From positions 108,422-172,421 of the forward strand of contig NZ_BROH01000009.1 in the NCBI RefSeq assembly GCF_027923545.1: DNA of 64,000 nt. The letters are read 5' to 3'. Position numbers and translations under genes: made by a program. Position 1 is the stretch's first letter. The number at the start of each line of letters is the position of its first letter. The notes below the pieces were generated by a model. The model did not search any database and was not told the DNA's origin. It saw only the letters and a list, made by a program, of their open reading frames with translations. Source of the stretch: Sinisalibacter aestuarii. Its GTDB lineage: Bacteria; Pseudomonadota; Alphaproteobacteria; Rhodobacterales; Rhodobacteraceae. This document shows, in pieces, positions 25,408 to 34,269 of this stretch.

Positions 25408-25814
25408 CCCATATCGCCCCGACCGAAAGCAGCGCCGCCGCGCTCATCGCACGCGGGATGGACAGCCCCGCCACCATGCTCAACCTGTTGAAGTTTCGCG
25501 ATATTGCCGATTACAGCCATGCGCCGGACCTGGCCCCGGCCAGGCCGATCAGCGGCGCTGCCGCCTATGGGATCTACGAAGCCGCCATCGCCCCGCTCCT
25601 CAAGGCCAGCGGCGGCGAGGTGCTGTTTGCCGGTGAGGGCGGCGCGTGGTTCATCGGCCCCGAAGCCGAGCGCTGGGACCGGGTGCTGCTGGTGCGGCAG
25701 ACGAGCATCGCCAGCTTCCTCGCCTTCGCGCAGGACAGCCGGGCGCAGGCGGCGGGCCATCACCGCACCGCGGCGCTGGAGGATTCCCGCCTGCTCCCGC
25801 TCACCGCGGCCTGA
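25404..25814 (+). CDS. DUF1330 family protein
   Basis: 136 residues. NLLKFRDIADYSHAPDL, the YGIYEAAIAPLLKASGGEVLFAGEG segment and ERWDRVLLVRQTSIASFLAFAQD are typical of DUF1330, a ferredoxin-like dimeric alpha-beta barrel fold of unknown role. It is coupled to the DUF2239 gene by a 4-base overlap, and ends one base before the stop of the convergent next gene. With the GIY-YIG-like gene it makes a compact three-gene module. Confidence 0.8.
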   Translation: MTHIAPTESSAAALIARGMDSPATMLNLLKFRDIADYSHAPDLAPARPISGAAAYGIYEAAIAPLLKASGGEVLFAGEGGAWFIGPEAERWDRVLLVRQTSIASFLAFAQDSRAQAAGHHRTAALEDSRLLPLTAA

Positions 25815-26228
25815 TTACTGGATCGACAGATCGAGGTTGTAGCTCACCGTCTTGCCGCTGTCCTCGTCATTGCCCATCAGGTAGACGCGAATGGTATATT
25901 GACCATCTTCCGGCAGGGTGATGCGGGCGTAATTCTCCGTTTCCATCGAACCGATGAAGATCGCCTCGCCGTCGCTGCCGGGCGGCAGGATGTTGAAGTA
26001 GATCACGCCGTCGCCATTGGTTTCGGCCACGGTGATCTCGGCAAACATCTCCTGCCCCGCCCCGGCCCCCAACAGATAATCGTAATATTCATTGCCGGTG
26101 ATCGTACCGCTGACCAGCGTGCCGTAATTGCCCGCCTCGAAGTGAACCTCCTGGGTCATCTGCGCTTGCGCGCCACTGGCAAAAACACTCAACGCAAAGG
26201 CCATACCGATCTGAACGAGCCGTTTCAT
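25815..26228 (-). CDS. Secreted beta-sandwich protein resembling g-type lysozyme inhibitor/PPC-like proteins
   Basis: 137 residues with a signal peptide (MKRLVQIGMAFALSVFASGAQA). The mature domain is beta-rich: GTLVSGTITGNEYYDYLLGAGAGQ, INGDGVIYFNILPPGSDGEAIF-like segment and GQYTIRVYLMGNDEDSGKTV. The NILPPGS and YTIRVYLM motifs occur in proteins sometimes called inhibitor of g-type lysozyme or, misleadingly, DNA breaking-rejoining protein. It is likely periplasmic; a role in lysozyme defence is only a guess. Its stop directly abuts the DUF1330 gene on the other strand. Confidence 0.65.
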   Translation of the reverse strand: MKRLVQIGMAFALSVFASGAQAQMTQEVHFEAGNYGTLVSGTITGNEYYDYLLGAGAGQEMFAEITVAETNGDGVIYFNILPPGSDGEAIFIGSMETENYARITLPEDGQYTIRVYLMGNDEDSGKTVSYNLDLSIQ

Positions 26229-26462
26229 GCCGTCTCTCCTTTCGCACGTTTCGCGCCCGCAAGTGTGCCTGAGAACCCGCCGGACCCGAAACGGAATCGA
26301 CCTGGCCCCGGACCGCATTGTCGTTCCGCCGCCAACCGGCGGCGCAGGACGGGCGTCCGCCCCGGCCCGGCGGCCCGGAACAGAAGACTTTTGTCATCAA
26401 GCCGATTGCCCCCGCAGCGCCCCTGCCTTAGCCTCGCGCGCGAACCGTCAGGGAGAGAGACA

Positions 26463-27749
26463 ATGACCAAAGACCTCGGCTTCGATACCCTTCAAGTCCA
26501 TGCCGGCACCGAACCCGATCCGGCCACCGGCGCGCGCCAGGTGCCGATCTATCAGACCACGGCTTACGTGTTCCGCGATGCCGATCACGCGGCGGCGCTC
26601 TTCAACCTTCAGGAAGTGGGCTATATCTATTCGCGGCTGACCAACCCCACGGTCGGGGCGCTGGCCAACCGGATCGCCGCGCTCGAAGGCGGCGCCGGGG
26701 CGGTCTGCACCTCGTCGGGCCATGCCGCGCAGATCATGGCGCTCTATCCGCTGATGGGGCCGGGGCTGAATATCATTGCGTCCACAAGGCTTTACGGCGG
26801 GACTTACACGCAGTTCACGCAAGTGTTCAAACGCTTCGGCTGGTCGGCGAAGTTCGTCGATTTCGACGATCCGCAAGCGGTGGCCGACGCGATCGACGAT
26901 AACACCCGCGCGATCTTCTGCGAATCCATCGCCAATCCCGCCGGCGTGCCCACCGATATCGACGCCATCGCCAAGGTGGCCAACGATGCCGGGCTGCCGC
27001 TGGTGGTCGACAACACCTCCGCCACCCCCTACCTGTGCAAGCCCATCGAGCACGGCGCGACGCTGGTGATCCATTCGACCACCAAGTATCTCACCGGCAA
27101 CGGCACCGTGACCGGCGGCGCCATCGTCGACAGCGGCACCTTCGACTGGTCGGCGAGCGGCAAGTTCCCCTCGCTCTCCGAACCCGAACCCGCCTATCAC
27201 GGCATCAACTTCCACGAAGCGCTCGGGGGCATGGCCTATACCTTCTACTCCATCGCCGTGGGCCTGCGCGATCTGGGCATGACGATGAACCCGCAGGGCG
27301 CGCATTACACGCTGATGGGGATCGAGACGCTCAGCCTGCGGATGCAGAAGCACGTCGAGAACGCGCAGAAGATCGCCGAATGGCTGGAAGCCGACCCGCG
27401 CATCGAGGCGGTGAGCTATGCCGGGCTCGCCTCCTCGCCCTATAACGAACGGGCCAAGCGGGTTTATCCCAAAGGCGCCGGTGCGCTGTTCACCGTCACG
27501 CTCAAGGGCGGCTACGATGCCTGTGTCGGGGTGGTGAACAACCTCGAATTGTTCAGCCATGTCGCCAATCTGGGCGATACCCGCTCGCTGATCATCCATT
27601 CGGCCTCGACCACCCACCGCCAGCTCTCGTCCGAGCAGCGCGCGGCGGCGGGCGCGGGCGACAATGTGGTGCGGCTCTCCATCGGCATCGAGGATGCCGA
27701 CGACCTGATCGCCGATCTCGACCAGGCGCTGAGCAAGGCGACGGGCTGA
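26463..27749 (+). CDS. metY: O-acetylhomoserine sulfhydrylase (aminocarboxypropyltransferase)
   Basis: 428 residues of the Cys/Met-metabolism PLP family. TLQVHAGTEPDPATGARQVPIYQTTAYVF at the start and the 425-430 residue length mark the MetY/O-acetylhomoserine branch and not the shorter MetZ/CGL branch. The PLP lysine lies in HSTTKYLTGNGTVTGG, with the Asp of VVDNTSATPYL holding the pyridine nitrogen. It makes homocysteine from O-acetylhomoserine and sulfide, a direct route of sulfide assimilation. The ATG follows GGGAGAGAG. The 234 bases upstream show no SAM-II riboswitch pattern by eye. An intrinsic terminator follows. Confidence 0.93.
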   Translation: MTKDLGFDTLQVHAGTEPDPATGARQVPIYQTTAYVFRDADHAAALFNLQEVGYIYSRLTNPTVGALANRIAALEGGAGAVCTSSGHAAQIMALYPLMGPGLNIIASTRLYGGTYTQFTQVFKRFGWSAKFVDFDDPQAVADAIDDNTRAIFCESIANPAGVPTDIDAIAKVANDAGLPLVVDNTSATPYLCKPIEHGATLVIHSTTKYLTGNGTVTGGAIVDSGTFDWSASGKFPSLSEPEPAYHGINFHEALGGMAYTFYSIAVGLRDLGMTMNPQGAHYTLMGIETLSLRMQKHVENAQKIAEWLEADPRIEAVSYAGLASSPYNERAKRVYPKGAGALFTVTLKGGYDACVGVVNNLELFSHVANLGDTRSLIIHSASTTHRQLSSEQRAAAGAGDNVVRLSIGIEDADDLIADLDQALSKATG

Positions 27750-27757
27750 GCCGGACC

Positions 27758-27788
27758 GGCAGGGGCGCGACCGCGCGCCTGCCTTTTT
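27758..27788 (+). terminator. Intrinsic terminator after metY
   Basis: GGCAGG (27758-27763) pairs with CCTGCC (27778-27783) and an inner CGCG/CGCG stem continues it past a two-base bulge; TTTTT follows at 27784-27788. It lies nine bases behind the metY stop in the correct orientation. Confidence 0.75.
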
Positions 27789-27801
27789 GGGGCGGCGGAC
27801 C

Positions 27802-28692
27802 CTACTCCACCGCCCCGACAGGCATATCGGCAGGGTCCGCGCCGGTTTCAGCCGTGGTGCCAGTATCGCCATAGACCGGCGAGAACCACGCCAGCGTGAA
27901 CGACCGGCGCACCTCTCCCGGTTCGCGGCCACTCAGCGCCATGCGGGCGCTGCGCAGCATGCAATTGCCGTAGACCCCCCGGATATCGGCGCAGGCCGCC
28001 TCGGCGGCCTCGTAAAGTTCGGCGAGCTTCGGCTCGTATGCGGCAGCCCATGGCCCGGGCATGATCCATGGGTCGAGGTCGAACTCGCGGTTGTTCAGCA
28101 TCACCGTCGCCGTTTCGGGATAGCTGCCCACCGGCGCCTTCGGGACGAAGACCATCGTCGTGGAGACGACATAGATATCGGCAAACATGGCCGCGCGCGC
28201 CGGGTTCATGCGGTCGCGGCCACCGACGCCGCCCTCAACCCCGAACCCCGACACGCCGCAGCGCCCGGCCAGGCTGCCCAGCAGGCGCTCGCAGGCGGCG
28301 TCGGCCAGGGCGGCGCTGCGGGCCTCGACCATCAGCCGGCGCAGGTCGCCTTCCGGCATCGCCTCGCCGGGCCTGAGCAGGCTGGCGGGCGATACCGGCA
28401 CCTCGACGGTAACCGTCCTCTTGCGGTCGAACCGGGCGGGATCGAGCAGATATGACACGGCCTGCCGGGAGACGGACCGCCCGCCCTCGTTGACGATGTT
28501 CTTGTCGAACGGATCGGGTTCGGGCCCTTCCTCCGCCGCACGCTCACGGGGGGCCTCCGGCTCCACCGTCTGCGCCTGCATGTTCCGCGCCACGACCGCG
28601 CCGATATCGCGCGACATGTTCGACTGCGCCACCATCACGTAGAACCCGACACCGATCGCCAGGATCACCCCGATCAAACTCGTTGCGTTCAT
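27802..28692 (-). CDS. Unknown membrane-anchored protein, partner of the preceding gene
   Basis: 296 residues, family not recognised. One N-terminal helix (TSLIGVILAIGVGFYVMVAQ) anchors it; the rest is probably periplasmic. Residues 40-60 are Glu/Pro-rich; two later parts carry four Cys in SALADAACERLLGSLAGRCGV and EAACADIRGVYGNCML, which could form disulfides. It contains ADIYVVSTTMVFVPKAPVGS and a beta-rich end. Its start lies one base behind the stop of the 385-residue gene, so the two are co-translated. No function can be assigned. Confidence 0.7.
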   Translation of the reverse strand: MNATSLIGVILAIGVGFYVMVAQSNMSRDIGAVVARNMQAQTVEPEAPRERAAEEGPEPDPFDKNIVNEGGRSVSRQAVSYLLDPARFDRKRTVTVEVPVSPASLLRPGEAMPEGDLRRLMVEARSAALADAACERLLGSLAGRCGVSGFGVEGGVGGRDRMNPARAAMFADIYVVSTTMVFVPKAPVGSYPETATVMLNNREFDLDPWIMPGPWAAAYEPKLAELYEAAEAACADIRGVYGNCMLRSARMALSGREPGEVRRSFTLAWFSPVYGDTGTTAETGADPADMPVGAVE

Positions 28693-28693
28693 G

Positions 28694-29851
28694 TCAGAAC
28701 TCCCTCGCGAAATACCGTGGCAACAGAACGTCGGCCGGGTTGCCGCCCGCCATCCGCGCGCCAAGGCGGCGCACCTCGTCGTTGAAGGCGGCGGGCCAGT
28801 CATGCAGGCCCGTCACCGCGAAATGCGCCTCGGTCTGCGCCACCAGATGGGCGCCCGCGAAGGGCCTGTAAGGCACACCCGTCAGCTCGCCCTCGCGCCA
28901 TACCGGCCCGATCAGCGACACCTCGGCATAGCTGAGCCCGATCCGGGTCGTGTCCGACCCCACGCCGAACTGGCGGACGAACCAATCCTCGAAGGTCTGC
29001 ACCTTGAGGCGCCATTCGTCGCGGATCGCCTGTTCGTCTTCCTCCGAAAGATGGCCGTTGTTCCGGCGGTGTGTGAGCTGGATTTCAACCCGGCCGGGAT
29101 CGGTCACGCCGGTGCCGCAGGCCTCCAGCGTTGCCCGGTCCATCACCTCGACAGGCACCGTCTCGGGCAGGTTGGCCACCGCATTCGCGTCGCCGCCCAG
29201 CATCGAGACGCCGGCGATCTCGACGCCGGGCGCGAGGTGAAAATTATAGACGTAATTGCCGGGTCCGGGGTTCTGCAACACCATGTGCAGCGGCGTGCGC
29301 GTGTCGGTCACCGCGATATCGTGCAGATGGAATTCGTGGCTGTAGCGCATCGGCAATGCGTCGCCCGGGGCCCGGTTGCCGTATTTGATGTCGCGAAACC
29401 AGTCATCCACCGCCTGCTGCACCTCCTGGTCGGTGAAGCTGTAAAGCCCCACCAGCGTATCGGAATGTTCGACCATGAGATTGACCAGCCGCGCCCCTTC
29501 GGCGGGGGCGCTCAGGGTGCAACCGGTCCGGTTGAGCAAAAGCTGCACCTGGCCGACAACCTCGCGCTTGTTGGCCGGGCGCCAGTCGCGGATCGCCTCG
29601 TCGATGAAGACGGCGGGGCTTGAATCATGCGTCGCGATCGGGCCACCGGCCTGATCGTTCAGGGCGCGCGCGACAACATATTCCTCCGCCCGGCCCGCCG
29701 CGCGCGTCTGCAACCCTGCCGGACGCCCGGCCAGCGCAATCGGTGCGCCGTGCAGCACCGGCAGCCTTGCCTCCGCGTCGCGCAGCGCGGTCAGGCCGAC
29801 GAAACCGCCAACCAGCACCGCGCCGATCATCAAAAGCCCTCTTGGATCCAT
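28694..29851 (-). CDS. Unknown membrane-anchored protein, first gene of a pair
   Basis: 385 residues, not recognised. Residues 6-24 (LLMIGAVLVGGFVGLTALR) form a single N-terminal helix. The remainder is soluble and mixed alpha/beta, with HDSSPAVFIDEAIRDW, SDTLVGLYSFTDQEVQQAVDDWF and RYSHEFHLHDIAVTDTRTPLHMVLQNPGPGNYVYN. Two Cys are present. There is no catalytic motif that I know. It is cotranscribed with the 296-residue gene (one base apart), which shares the same N-terminal anchor design, suggesting a two-protein periplasmic complex. Confidence 0.7.
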   Translation of the reverse strand: MDPRGLLMIGAVLVGGFVGLTALRDAEARLPVLHGAPIALAGRPAGLQTRAAGRAEEYVVARALNDQAGGPIATHDSSPAVFIDEAIRDWRPANKREVVGQVQLLLNRTGCTLSAPAEGARLVNLMVEHSDTLVGLYSFTDQEVQQAVDDWFRDIKYGNRAPGDALPMRYSHEFHLHDIAVTDTRTPLHMVLQNPGPGNYVYNFHLAPGVEIAGVSMLGGDANAVANLPETVPVEVMDRATLEACGTGVTDPGRVEIQLTHRRNNGHLSEEDEQAIRDEWRLKVQTFEDWFVRQFGVGSDTTRIGLSYAEVSLIGPVWREGELTGVPYRPFAGAHLVAQTEAHFAVTGLHDWPAAFNDEVRRLGARMAGGNPADVLLPRYFAREF

Positions 29852-29950
29852 GCCTGACTGCCCTCGTTTCGACCGGCTCTAGCAGGCAATCGGGACGAAA
29901 TTTGGGAGGAATGATGCCACATGCCACACGCAATGCGTGTATCGGATGAC

Positions 29951-29981
29951 AAAAAAACGGCGGCAGGTCTCCCCGCCGCCG
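29951..29981 (-). terminator. Intrinsic terminator of the SoxEF operon
   Basis: On the minus strand CGGCGGC and GCCGCCG form a 7-bp stem around a ten-base loop and are followed by seven T. It lies about 25 bases behind the stop of the flavoprotein gene, oriented to end that transcript. This is the clearest terminator in the window. Confidence 0.85.
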
Positions 29982-30004
29982 CCTTTGCGTCTGCCCTGCG
30001 CGGA

Positions 30005-31267
30005 TCAGCCGAACATGTCGGCGGTGATGCCCGCATACCAGCCGAGGCTTTCCTCGTAGTTCTGCTTGCGCATCTCGGCATCCTCGCCGGTCTGGCTGAC
30101 GAAGCTCGACACGCTGGCGATCTTCTCGTCATTCGCCTCGTAGCTCGCGCCCACCTTCACACCGTCATCGGCGTCGATCAGCGACCAGCAGGTGTTGGTG
30201 AACTTCGCCGGGAAGAGCTGCGAGCCGGTCAGCTCGGAGCGGATCGCCATCGCCGCCACCTTTGCCTGGCTGTTGGCCGAGAAGCCCGATTTGGGCATAT
30301 CGCCCTGATTGGTGGCATCGCCCAGTACATAGACGTTGGCGTCGATGCGGCTTTGCATTGTGTGGCCCGAGACCGGCGCCCAGTTGCCATCGTTCACGCC
30401 GGCGATTTCGCAGATCCGCCCCGCCTTCATCGCCGGAATGACGTTGCAGACATCCACCTTGGTGACTTCGCCGTCGACGGTGACCGTCATCGCCCCGGGA
30501 TCGACGCTCACATCGGCGCCGCCGAAGCCGGGGCCGATCCGGTCGATCATCCCGGAATAATGCTTCGACCATCCCTCCTCGAACACACCCTGCTTGGAAA
30601 AGCTTTCCTTCGGGTCGAGCAGAAGGATCTTGGCGGTCGGGTTTTCGGCCCGGAGCTTATGCGCCACCATCGAAATCCGCTCATAGGGCCCGGGCGGGCA
30701 GCGATAGGGGTTGGGCGGCGCGACCATCGCAAACAGCCCGCCTTCCGGCATCGCCTCGATCTGGGCCTTGAGCAACTCGCTCTGCGACCCCGCCTTATAG
30801 GCATGCGGCATGGCGTTTTGCGCCGTCACATCCCATCCCGGCACCGCGCCGTCGACGAAGTCGATGCCGGGGCTCAGCACCAGCCGGTCATAGCTCAGCG
30901 TGGCCCCGCCGGCGAGGCTCACGGTGCGCGCGTCGCGGTCGACGCCGACCGCCCAGTCGTGGATCACGTTGATGCCGTAATCCGCGGCCAGCTTGCCATA
31001 GGTATGCGCGATGCTCTCCAGCGTGCGGAAGCCGGCAAGATAGAGGTTGGAAAAGAAGCAGGTGTAATAGGTGCGGGTCGGCTCGATCAGCGTGACGTCG
31101 AGCGCGCCGTCGCTGTCCTTGGCGAGATAGCGCGCCACCGTGGCGCCGCCTGCGCCGCCGCCGATCACCACCACTTTCGGCCTGCCGCCCTGGGCGTGCA
31201 GCGCGGGCGCATACAGCGATGCGGCAGCCAGCCCGGCGCCGACAAAACCTCGTCTCGTCAATGTCAT
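30005..31267 (-). CDS. soxF: Flavocytochrome c sulfide dehydrogenase flavoprotein (FccB/SoxF type)
   Basis: 420 residues. A Tat signal is present (TRRGFVGAGLAAASLYAPALHA). The mature protein has the FAD-binding motif VVVIGGGAGGATVARYLA, then YTCFFSNLYLAG with the first redox Cys, and CPPGPYERISM with the second Cys-containing segment, as in FCSD flavoproteins that oxidise sulfide in the periplasm. The C-terminal FCSD domain (about 345-415) includes FTNTCWSLIDADDGVKVGASY. It follows the diheme cytochrome gene by 31 bases, the order soxE-soxF. fccB is an equally fitting name. Confidence 0.87.
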   Translation of the reverse strand: MTLTRRGFVGAGLAAASLYAPALHAQGGRPKVVVIGGGAGGATVARYLAKDSDGALDVTLIEPTRTYYTCFFSNLYLAGFRTLESIAHTYGKLAADYGINVIHDWAVGVDRDARTVSLAGGATLSYDRLVLSPGIDFVDGAVPGWDVTAQNAMPHAYKAGSQSELLKAQIEAMPEGGLFAMVAPPNPYRCPPGPYERISMVAHKLRAENPTAKILLLDPKESFSKQGVFEEGWSKHYSGMIDRIGPGFGGADVSVDPGAMTVTVDGEVTKVDVCNVIPAMKAGRICEIAGVNDGNWAPVSGHTMQSRIDANVYVLGDATNQGDMPKSGFSANSQAKVAAMAIRSELTGSQLFPAKFTNTCWSLIDADDGVKVGASYEANDEKIASVSSFVSQTGEDAEMRKQNYEESLGWYAGITADMFG

Positions 31268-31298
31268 TGTAACGTCCTCCCTGGAAAACGGCCCGGCG

Positions 31299-32009
31299 CT
31301 ATTCTGCGCCGAGGCCGGCGTAATACGCGGCCAGCGCCGCGATCTCTTCATCCGTCAGACGGCCCGCCATCATCTGCATCACGGGATGCGGGCGCGCCTT
31401 GACCTTGTAGGCATGCATGGCGACGACGAAATCCTCGTCCGGCCAGCCGGTGATCGAGGGGATGCCCTCGTCTTCGCCATCGGCCTGATGGCAGGTGTTG
31501 CATTCGGCGGAGAGATATTCGCCATATTCCGGGTCGCCGACGATGGCGAGCACCTCGGGCGACAGCGCCACCTCATGCGGCAGCGCCGTGGGCGCGGCCT
31601 CGGGGATGTTTTGCGGGCTGGCCGAGAAGGTGCGCAGATAGGCGATCACATCGGCCCGCTCCTGCGGATCTTTCAGCCCCCTGAACGACATCCGCGTGCC
31701 CGAAACGAGCGATTTGGGGTTTTCGAGATAGGTATCGAGATGCTCGATATCCCAATGCAGGCCATCGACCCCCATCCGCACGATGCCTTTCGAGTACCGG
31801 GTAAAATCCTCCACCGTGCCGGCCTGCCGCCCGAACACGTCATTGAGCACCGGGCCGACCCGGTTGACGGCGTCCGGCCCCACCTGGTGGCACTTCGCGC
31901 ATTCCTTGAAAACCTTTTCGCCCGCCACCGGATCGCCGATTTCCTCGGCACTTGCGGCCTGGGTGACACACCCAGCCACTATGGCTGCGACAATTCGCGT
32001 CTTGATCAC
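31299..32009 (-). CDS. soxE: Diheme c-type cytochrome (SoxE/FccA type)
   Basis: 236 residues with a Sec signal peptide (IVAAIVAGCVTQAASA). Two haem sites are visible: CAKCHQVGP at about residue 38, in a class I cytochrome c fold with VGPVLNDVFGRQAG and SGTRMSFRG (Met ligand), and CNTCHQADG at about 170 with MMAGRLTDEEI (Met ligand) behind it. It passes electrons from the SoxF flavoprotein to the respiratory chain. The GTG start is preceded by GGGAGGA. The pair stands alone: no soxXYZABCD genes are in the window. Confidence 0.87.
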   Translation of the reverse strand: MIKTRIVAAIVAGCVTQAASAEEIGDPVAGEKVFKECAKCHQVGPDAVNRVGPVLNDVFGRQAGTVEDFTRYSKGIVRMGVDGLHWDIEHLDTYLENPKSLVSGTRMSFRGLKDPQERADVIAYLRTFSASPQNIPEAAPTALPHEVALSPEVLAIVGDPEYGEYLSAECNTCHQADGEDEGIPSITGWPDEDFVVAMHAYKVKARPHPVMQMMAGRLTDEEIAALAAYYAGLGAE

Positions 32010-32343
32010 CGCGTTCCTCCCTCACGTGATAATCGCCGACCCCGATACTAGGCAAGGAACCCGTTGACCTGCAAAACTTTTTTTATCTCGATATGTCGAT
32101 ACATCCGCGCCGCCGCCCTGCCGCGACGCGGCAAATCCGCCGCCCGGACCCGACCGCCGGCAGGAATTTCAACGCCATATCAGACGTGTAAGATTGACGC
32201 ATCCGGACGCTGCAACGCGACATGGCGCGGCCGGCATGGACCTGTGCAAAACCCCGCCCCGGGCGGGGTTGGGTCAGGCAATCTGTCTCAAATGCAACGA
32301 TCCCGGATGGCGGCGGACGCCCGGCGCCGCCCGGCGGGGTGAA
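32010..32343. other. 334-base gap: soxE promoter region and downstream tail
   Basis: No gene is supported. The part next to soxE holds an AT-rich block near 32070-32100 (ACTTTTTTTATCTCGATATGTC region) containing TCGATATGTCGA, a short palindrome that could be an operator. The far part carries the hairpin at 32250-32270. The rest is GC-rich without clear signals. Confidence 0.5.
32250..32270 (-). terminator. Likely terminator after the polysaccharide deacetylase gene
   Basis: AACCCCGCCC and GGGCGGGGTT form a 10-bp inverted repeat with one base between; on the minus strand TTTTGC follows. It lies 74 bases behind the deacetylase-like gene. The T run is short, so termination may be partial. Confidence 0.5.
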
Positions 32344-34161
32344 TCACTCGCGCGCCAGAACCGCCGAAAGCGGCGCCAGCGCCACCGATTGCGCCCGGGT
32401 GCCAAGCGACCATTCCAGCAGCGCCTGAAGCGTCTCTGGCCGGGTGCGGGCGACCACGATCACGCCGTCCTCGTTGCCGGCACGGAACGCGGCATTGTCG
32501 AGGAACCGGCGGATCACCGGCCCCTCCTGCCCGTTGCCGTCGAGGTCGCGGAACACCAGACCGGCCTTCACCCCCTCCTTCACCGCCGCCTTGTGGCCGG
32601 TATTGAGGCCCGAGGGGAAGGAGACGAGCCCGTGCCCGGTTTCGGCCAGGCTGGCCGCCATCTGCACCGCGCCCTCGCCGAGCGACTGGTAGCCAAGGTC
32701 TTCCTCCGCCACCACCGCCACGGCGTTTTCGAGCAGCGGGCCATAGGCTTCCATCGTCACCGCCACATCGGTCGGCGTGGCCCCGGTAGGCAGCGGCACG
32801 ACCAGCGCCACCTCGGCGCCATGGTCACGGTAAAAGGCCATCGCCTGCGCCGCATCGGGCGCGCTGGCATCGACCGCGACAGTCACCGCGAAGGGCAGCA
32901 GATCGAGATCGCCCAACTCGGTGCGCGCGCCGCCAGTGTCGAGCAGCAGGAACGACAGGAGCGGCTGATCCCCCACGGGCGCGAACGGCAATGCGTTGCG
33001 GACCAGCGCGGGTTCGGCTGCGGCGGCCGGTTCGGGCGCCGCCTCGTCTTCCACGGTGTCGCCGATCCGGGGCAGACGCCCGGTGACCACCGCCGCGGCC
33101 GCCTCCTGCGCCGGCGTTAGCTCCGGCTCGGGGGTCACCTCGATTGCGGCCTCCGCCGTCGCGCCCGGCTCCGGCTCGACCACGATGAGCGGCAGGCTCC
33201 CGGCCTCCGGCGCCGGGGCCGGTTCGGGTTCGGGTTCGGGCGCGGGGTCCGGTTGCGGAGCAGGTTCGGGCTCCGGCTGCGGCGCAGGCTCCGGCTCCGC
33301 AGCAGGCTCCGGCGCGGGCGCCGGTTCGGGCTGTGGCTCGGCCTCGGGGGCCGGTGCGGGGGTCTCGGTGGGCATCGGAGCCGGTTCCGGCGCGGGTTCC
33401 TGCACAGGGGCCGGCTGCGGCTCGGGCGCCGGGTCCGGTTGCGGCTCGGGCACTGGCGCCGGTTGTGGCGCGGGCGTCGGGTCCGGCACGGCGTCGATCA
33501 CGGCCAGCACATCGGCGAGCGTATCGTCCTGCGGGGCCGCCGGCGCCTCTCCGGCTGCGGGAGCCTGAGCCATCTCGGCAGCCTCGTCCTCAGCGGGCAC
33601 CGCTTCCGGCTCCACCGCCGCCGCGTCTTCCTCTGCCGGCGCGGGTTCGGGCATGGCCGGTTCCGGCGCCGCAACCTCCGGCATGTCGTCGGCTTCCCGC
33701 GGCGCGCTGACCTCGGCATCGGCGGCGGGTGTCTCGTCCATATCCCCGACCGCAGGCAGATCGGCATCGACAGGCGCGGCCTCTTCGGCAGCATCCGCTT
33801 GCGGCATCGGTTCAATGACGGGCTCCGGCTCGTCCGCCGCCTCCACTTCGGGCGCGGCCTCCGGCGGCGCGGGCGCGACAGGCGCGGCCTCCGGGGCAGG
33901 CGCGACCTCGGGAATTGGCGCGGCCTCAGGTGTCGGCTCGGCTTCAGCAACCGGCTCTACCTCGGGGGCCGGCTCGGCTTCCGCCACCGGCTCGGTCTCC
34001 GCAACCGGCGGCTCCACCGGCTCCGGCGTCTCGGCGGCGGGCATCGCCTCTTGCGGCGCTGGCACCGGGGCGACCGGCCCCATCACCAGCGAAACCACGC
34101 CAAGGCCCAGAGCCGAAACCACCGCTCCGGCCAATACTCCCGCGATCACGCCTCGTGCCAC
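32344..34161 (-). CDS. Divergent polysaccharide deacetylase family protein with long Pro/Glu/Ala linker
   Basis: 605 residues. [28 protein letters not shown] at the N-terminus is a membrane anchor typical of Rhodobacterales homologues. About residues 35-375 are low-complexity, dominated by PEPAP-like runs. The C-terminal 210 residues (from [11 protein letters not shown]) match the divergent polysaccharide deacetylase domain (PF04748, NodB-like barrel): [36 protein letters not shown] and [14 protein letters not shown]. Family members are periplasmic and linked to the envelope, with uncertain catalysis. The GTG at 34161 follows AAGGGGA; an ATG at 34221 would add 20 residues. Confidence 0.82.
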   Translation of the reverse strand: MARGVIAGVLAGAVVSALGLGVVSLVMGPVAPVPAPQEAMPAAETPEPVEPPVAETEPVAEAEPAPEVEPVAEAEPTPEAAPIPEVAPAPEAAPVAPAPPEAAPEVEAADEPEPVIEPMPQADAAEEAAPVDADLPAVGDMDETPAADAEVSAPREADDMPEVAAPEPAMPEPAPAEEDAAAVEPEAVPAEDEAAEMAQAPAAGEAPAAPQDDTLADVLAVIDAVPDPTPAPQPAPVPEPQPDPAPEPQPAPVQEPAPEPAPMPTETPAPAPEAEPQPEPAPAPEPAAEPEPAPQPEPEPAPQPDPAPEPEPEPAPAPEAGSLPLIVVEPEPGATAEAAIEVTPEPELTPAQEAAAAVVTGRLPRIGDTVEDEAAPEPAAAAEPALVRNALPFAPVGDQPLLSFLLLDTGGARTELGDLDLLPFAVTVAVDASAPDAAQAMAFYRDHGAEVALVVPLPTGATPTDVAVTMEAYGPLLENAVAVVAEEDLGYQSLGEGAVQMAASLAETGHGLVSFPSGLNTGHKAAVKEGVKAGLVFRDLDGNGQEGPVIRRFLDNAAFRAGNEDGVIVVARTRPETLQALLEWSLGTRAQSVALAPLSAVLARE

Positions 34162-34269
34162 GCTCGATCCCCTTATGCCTGCTCGTGCCGCCGGTTCACA
34201 CTTGGCAGCGGCTGAGAACATGTATACCCCTTGGGCTCAACCAGAAAACCCCCTTTGCCGGACGCGGAC

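Noticed and set aside
26229..26462. SAM-II riboswitch upstream of metY
   Set aside because: The conserved pseudoknot stretches of SAM-II are not found by eye; the gap has only GC-rich inverted segments.
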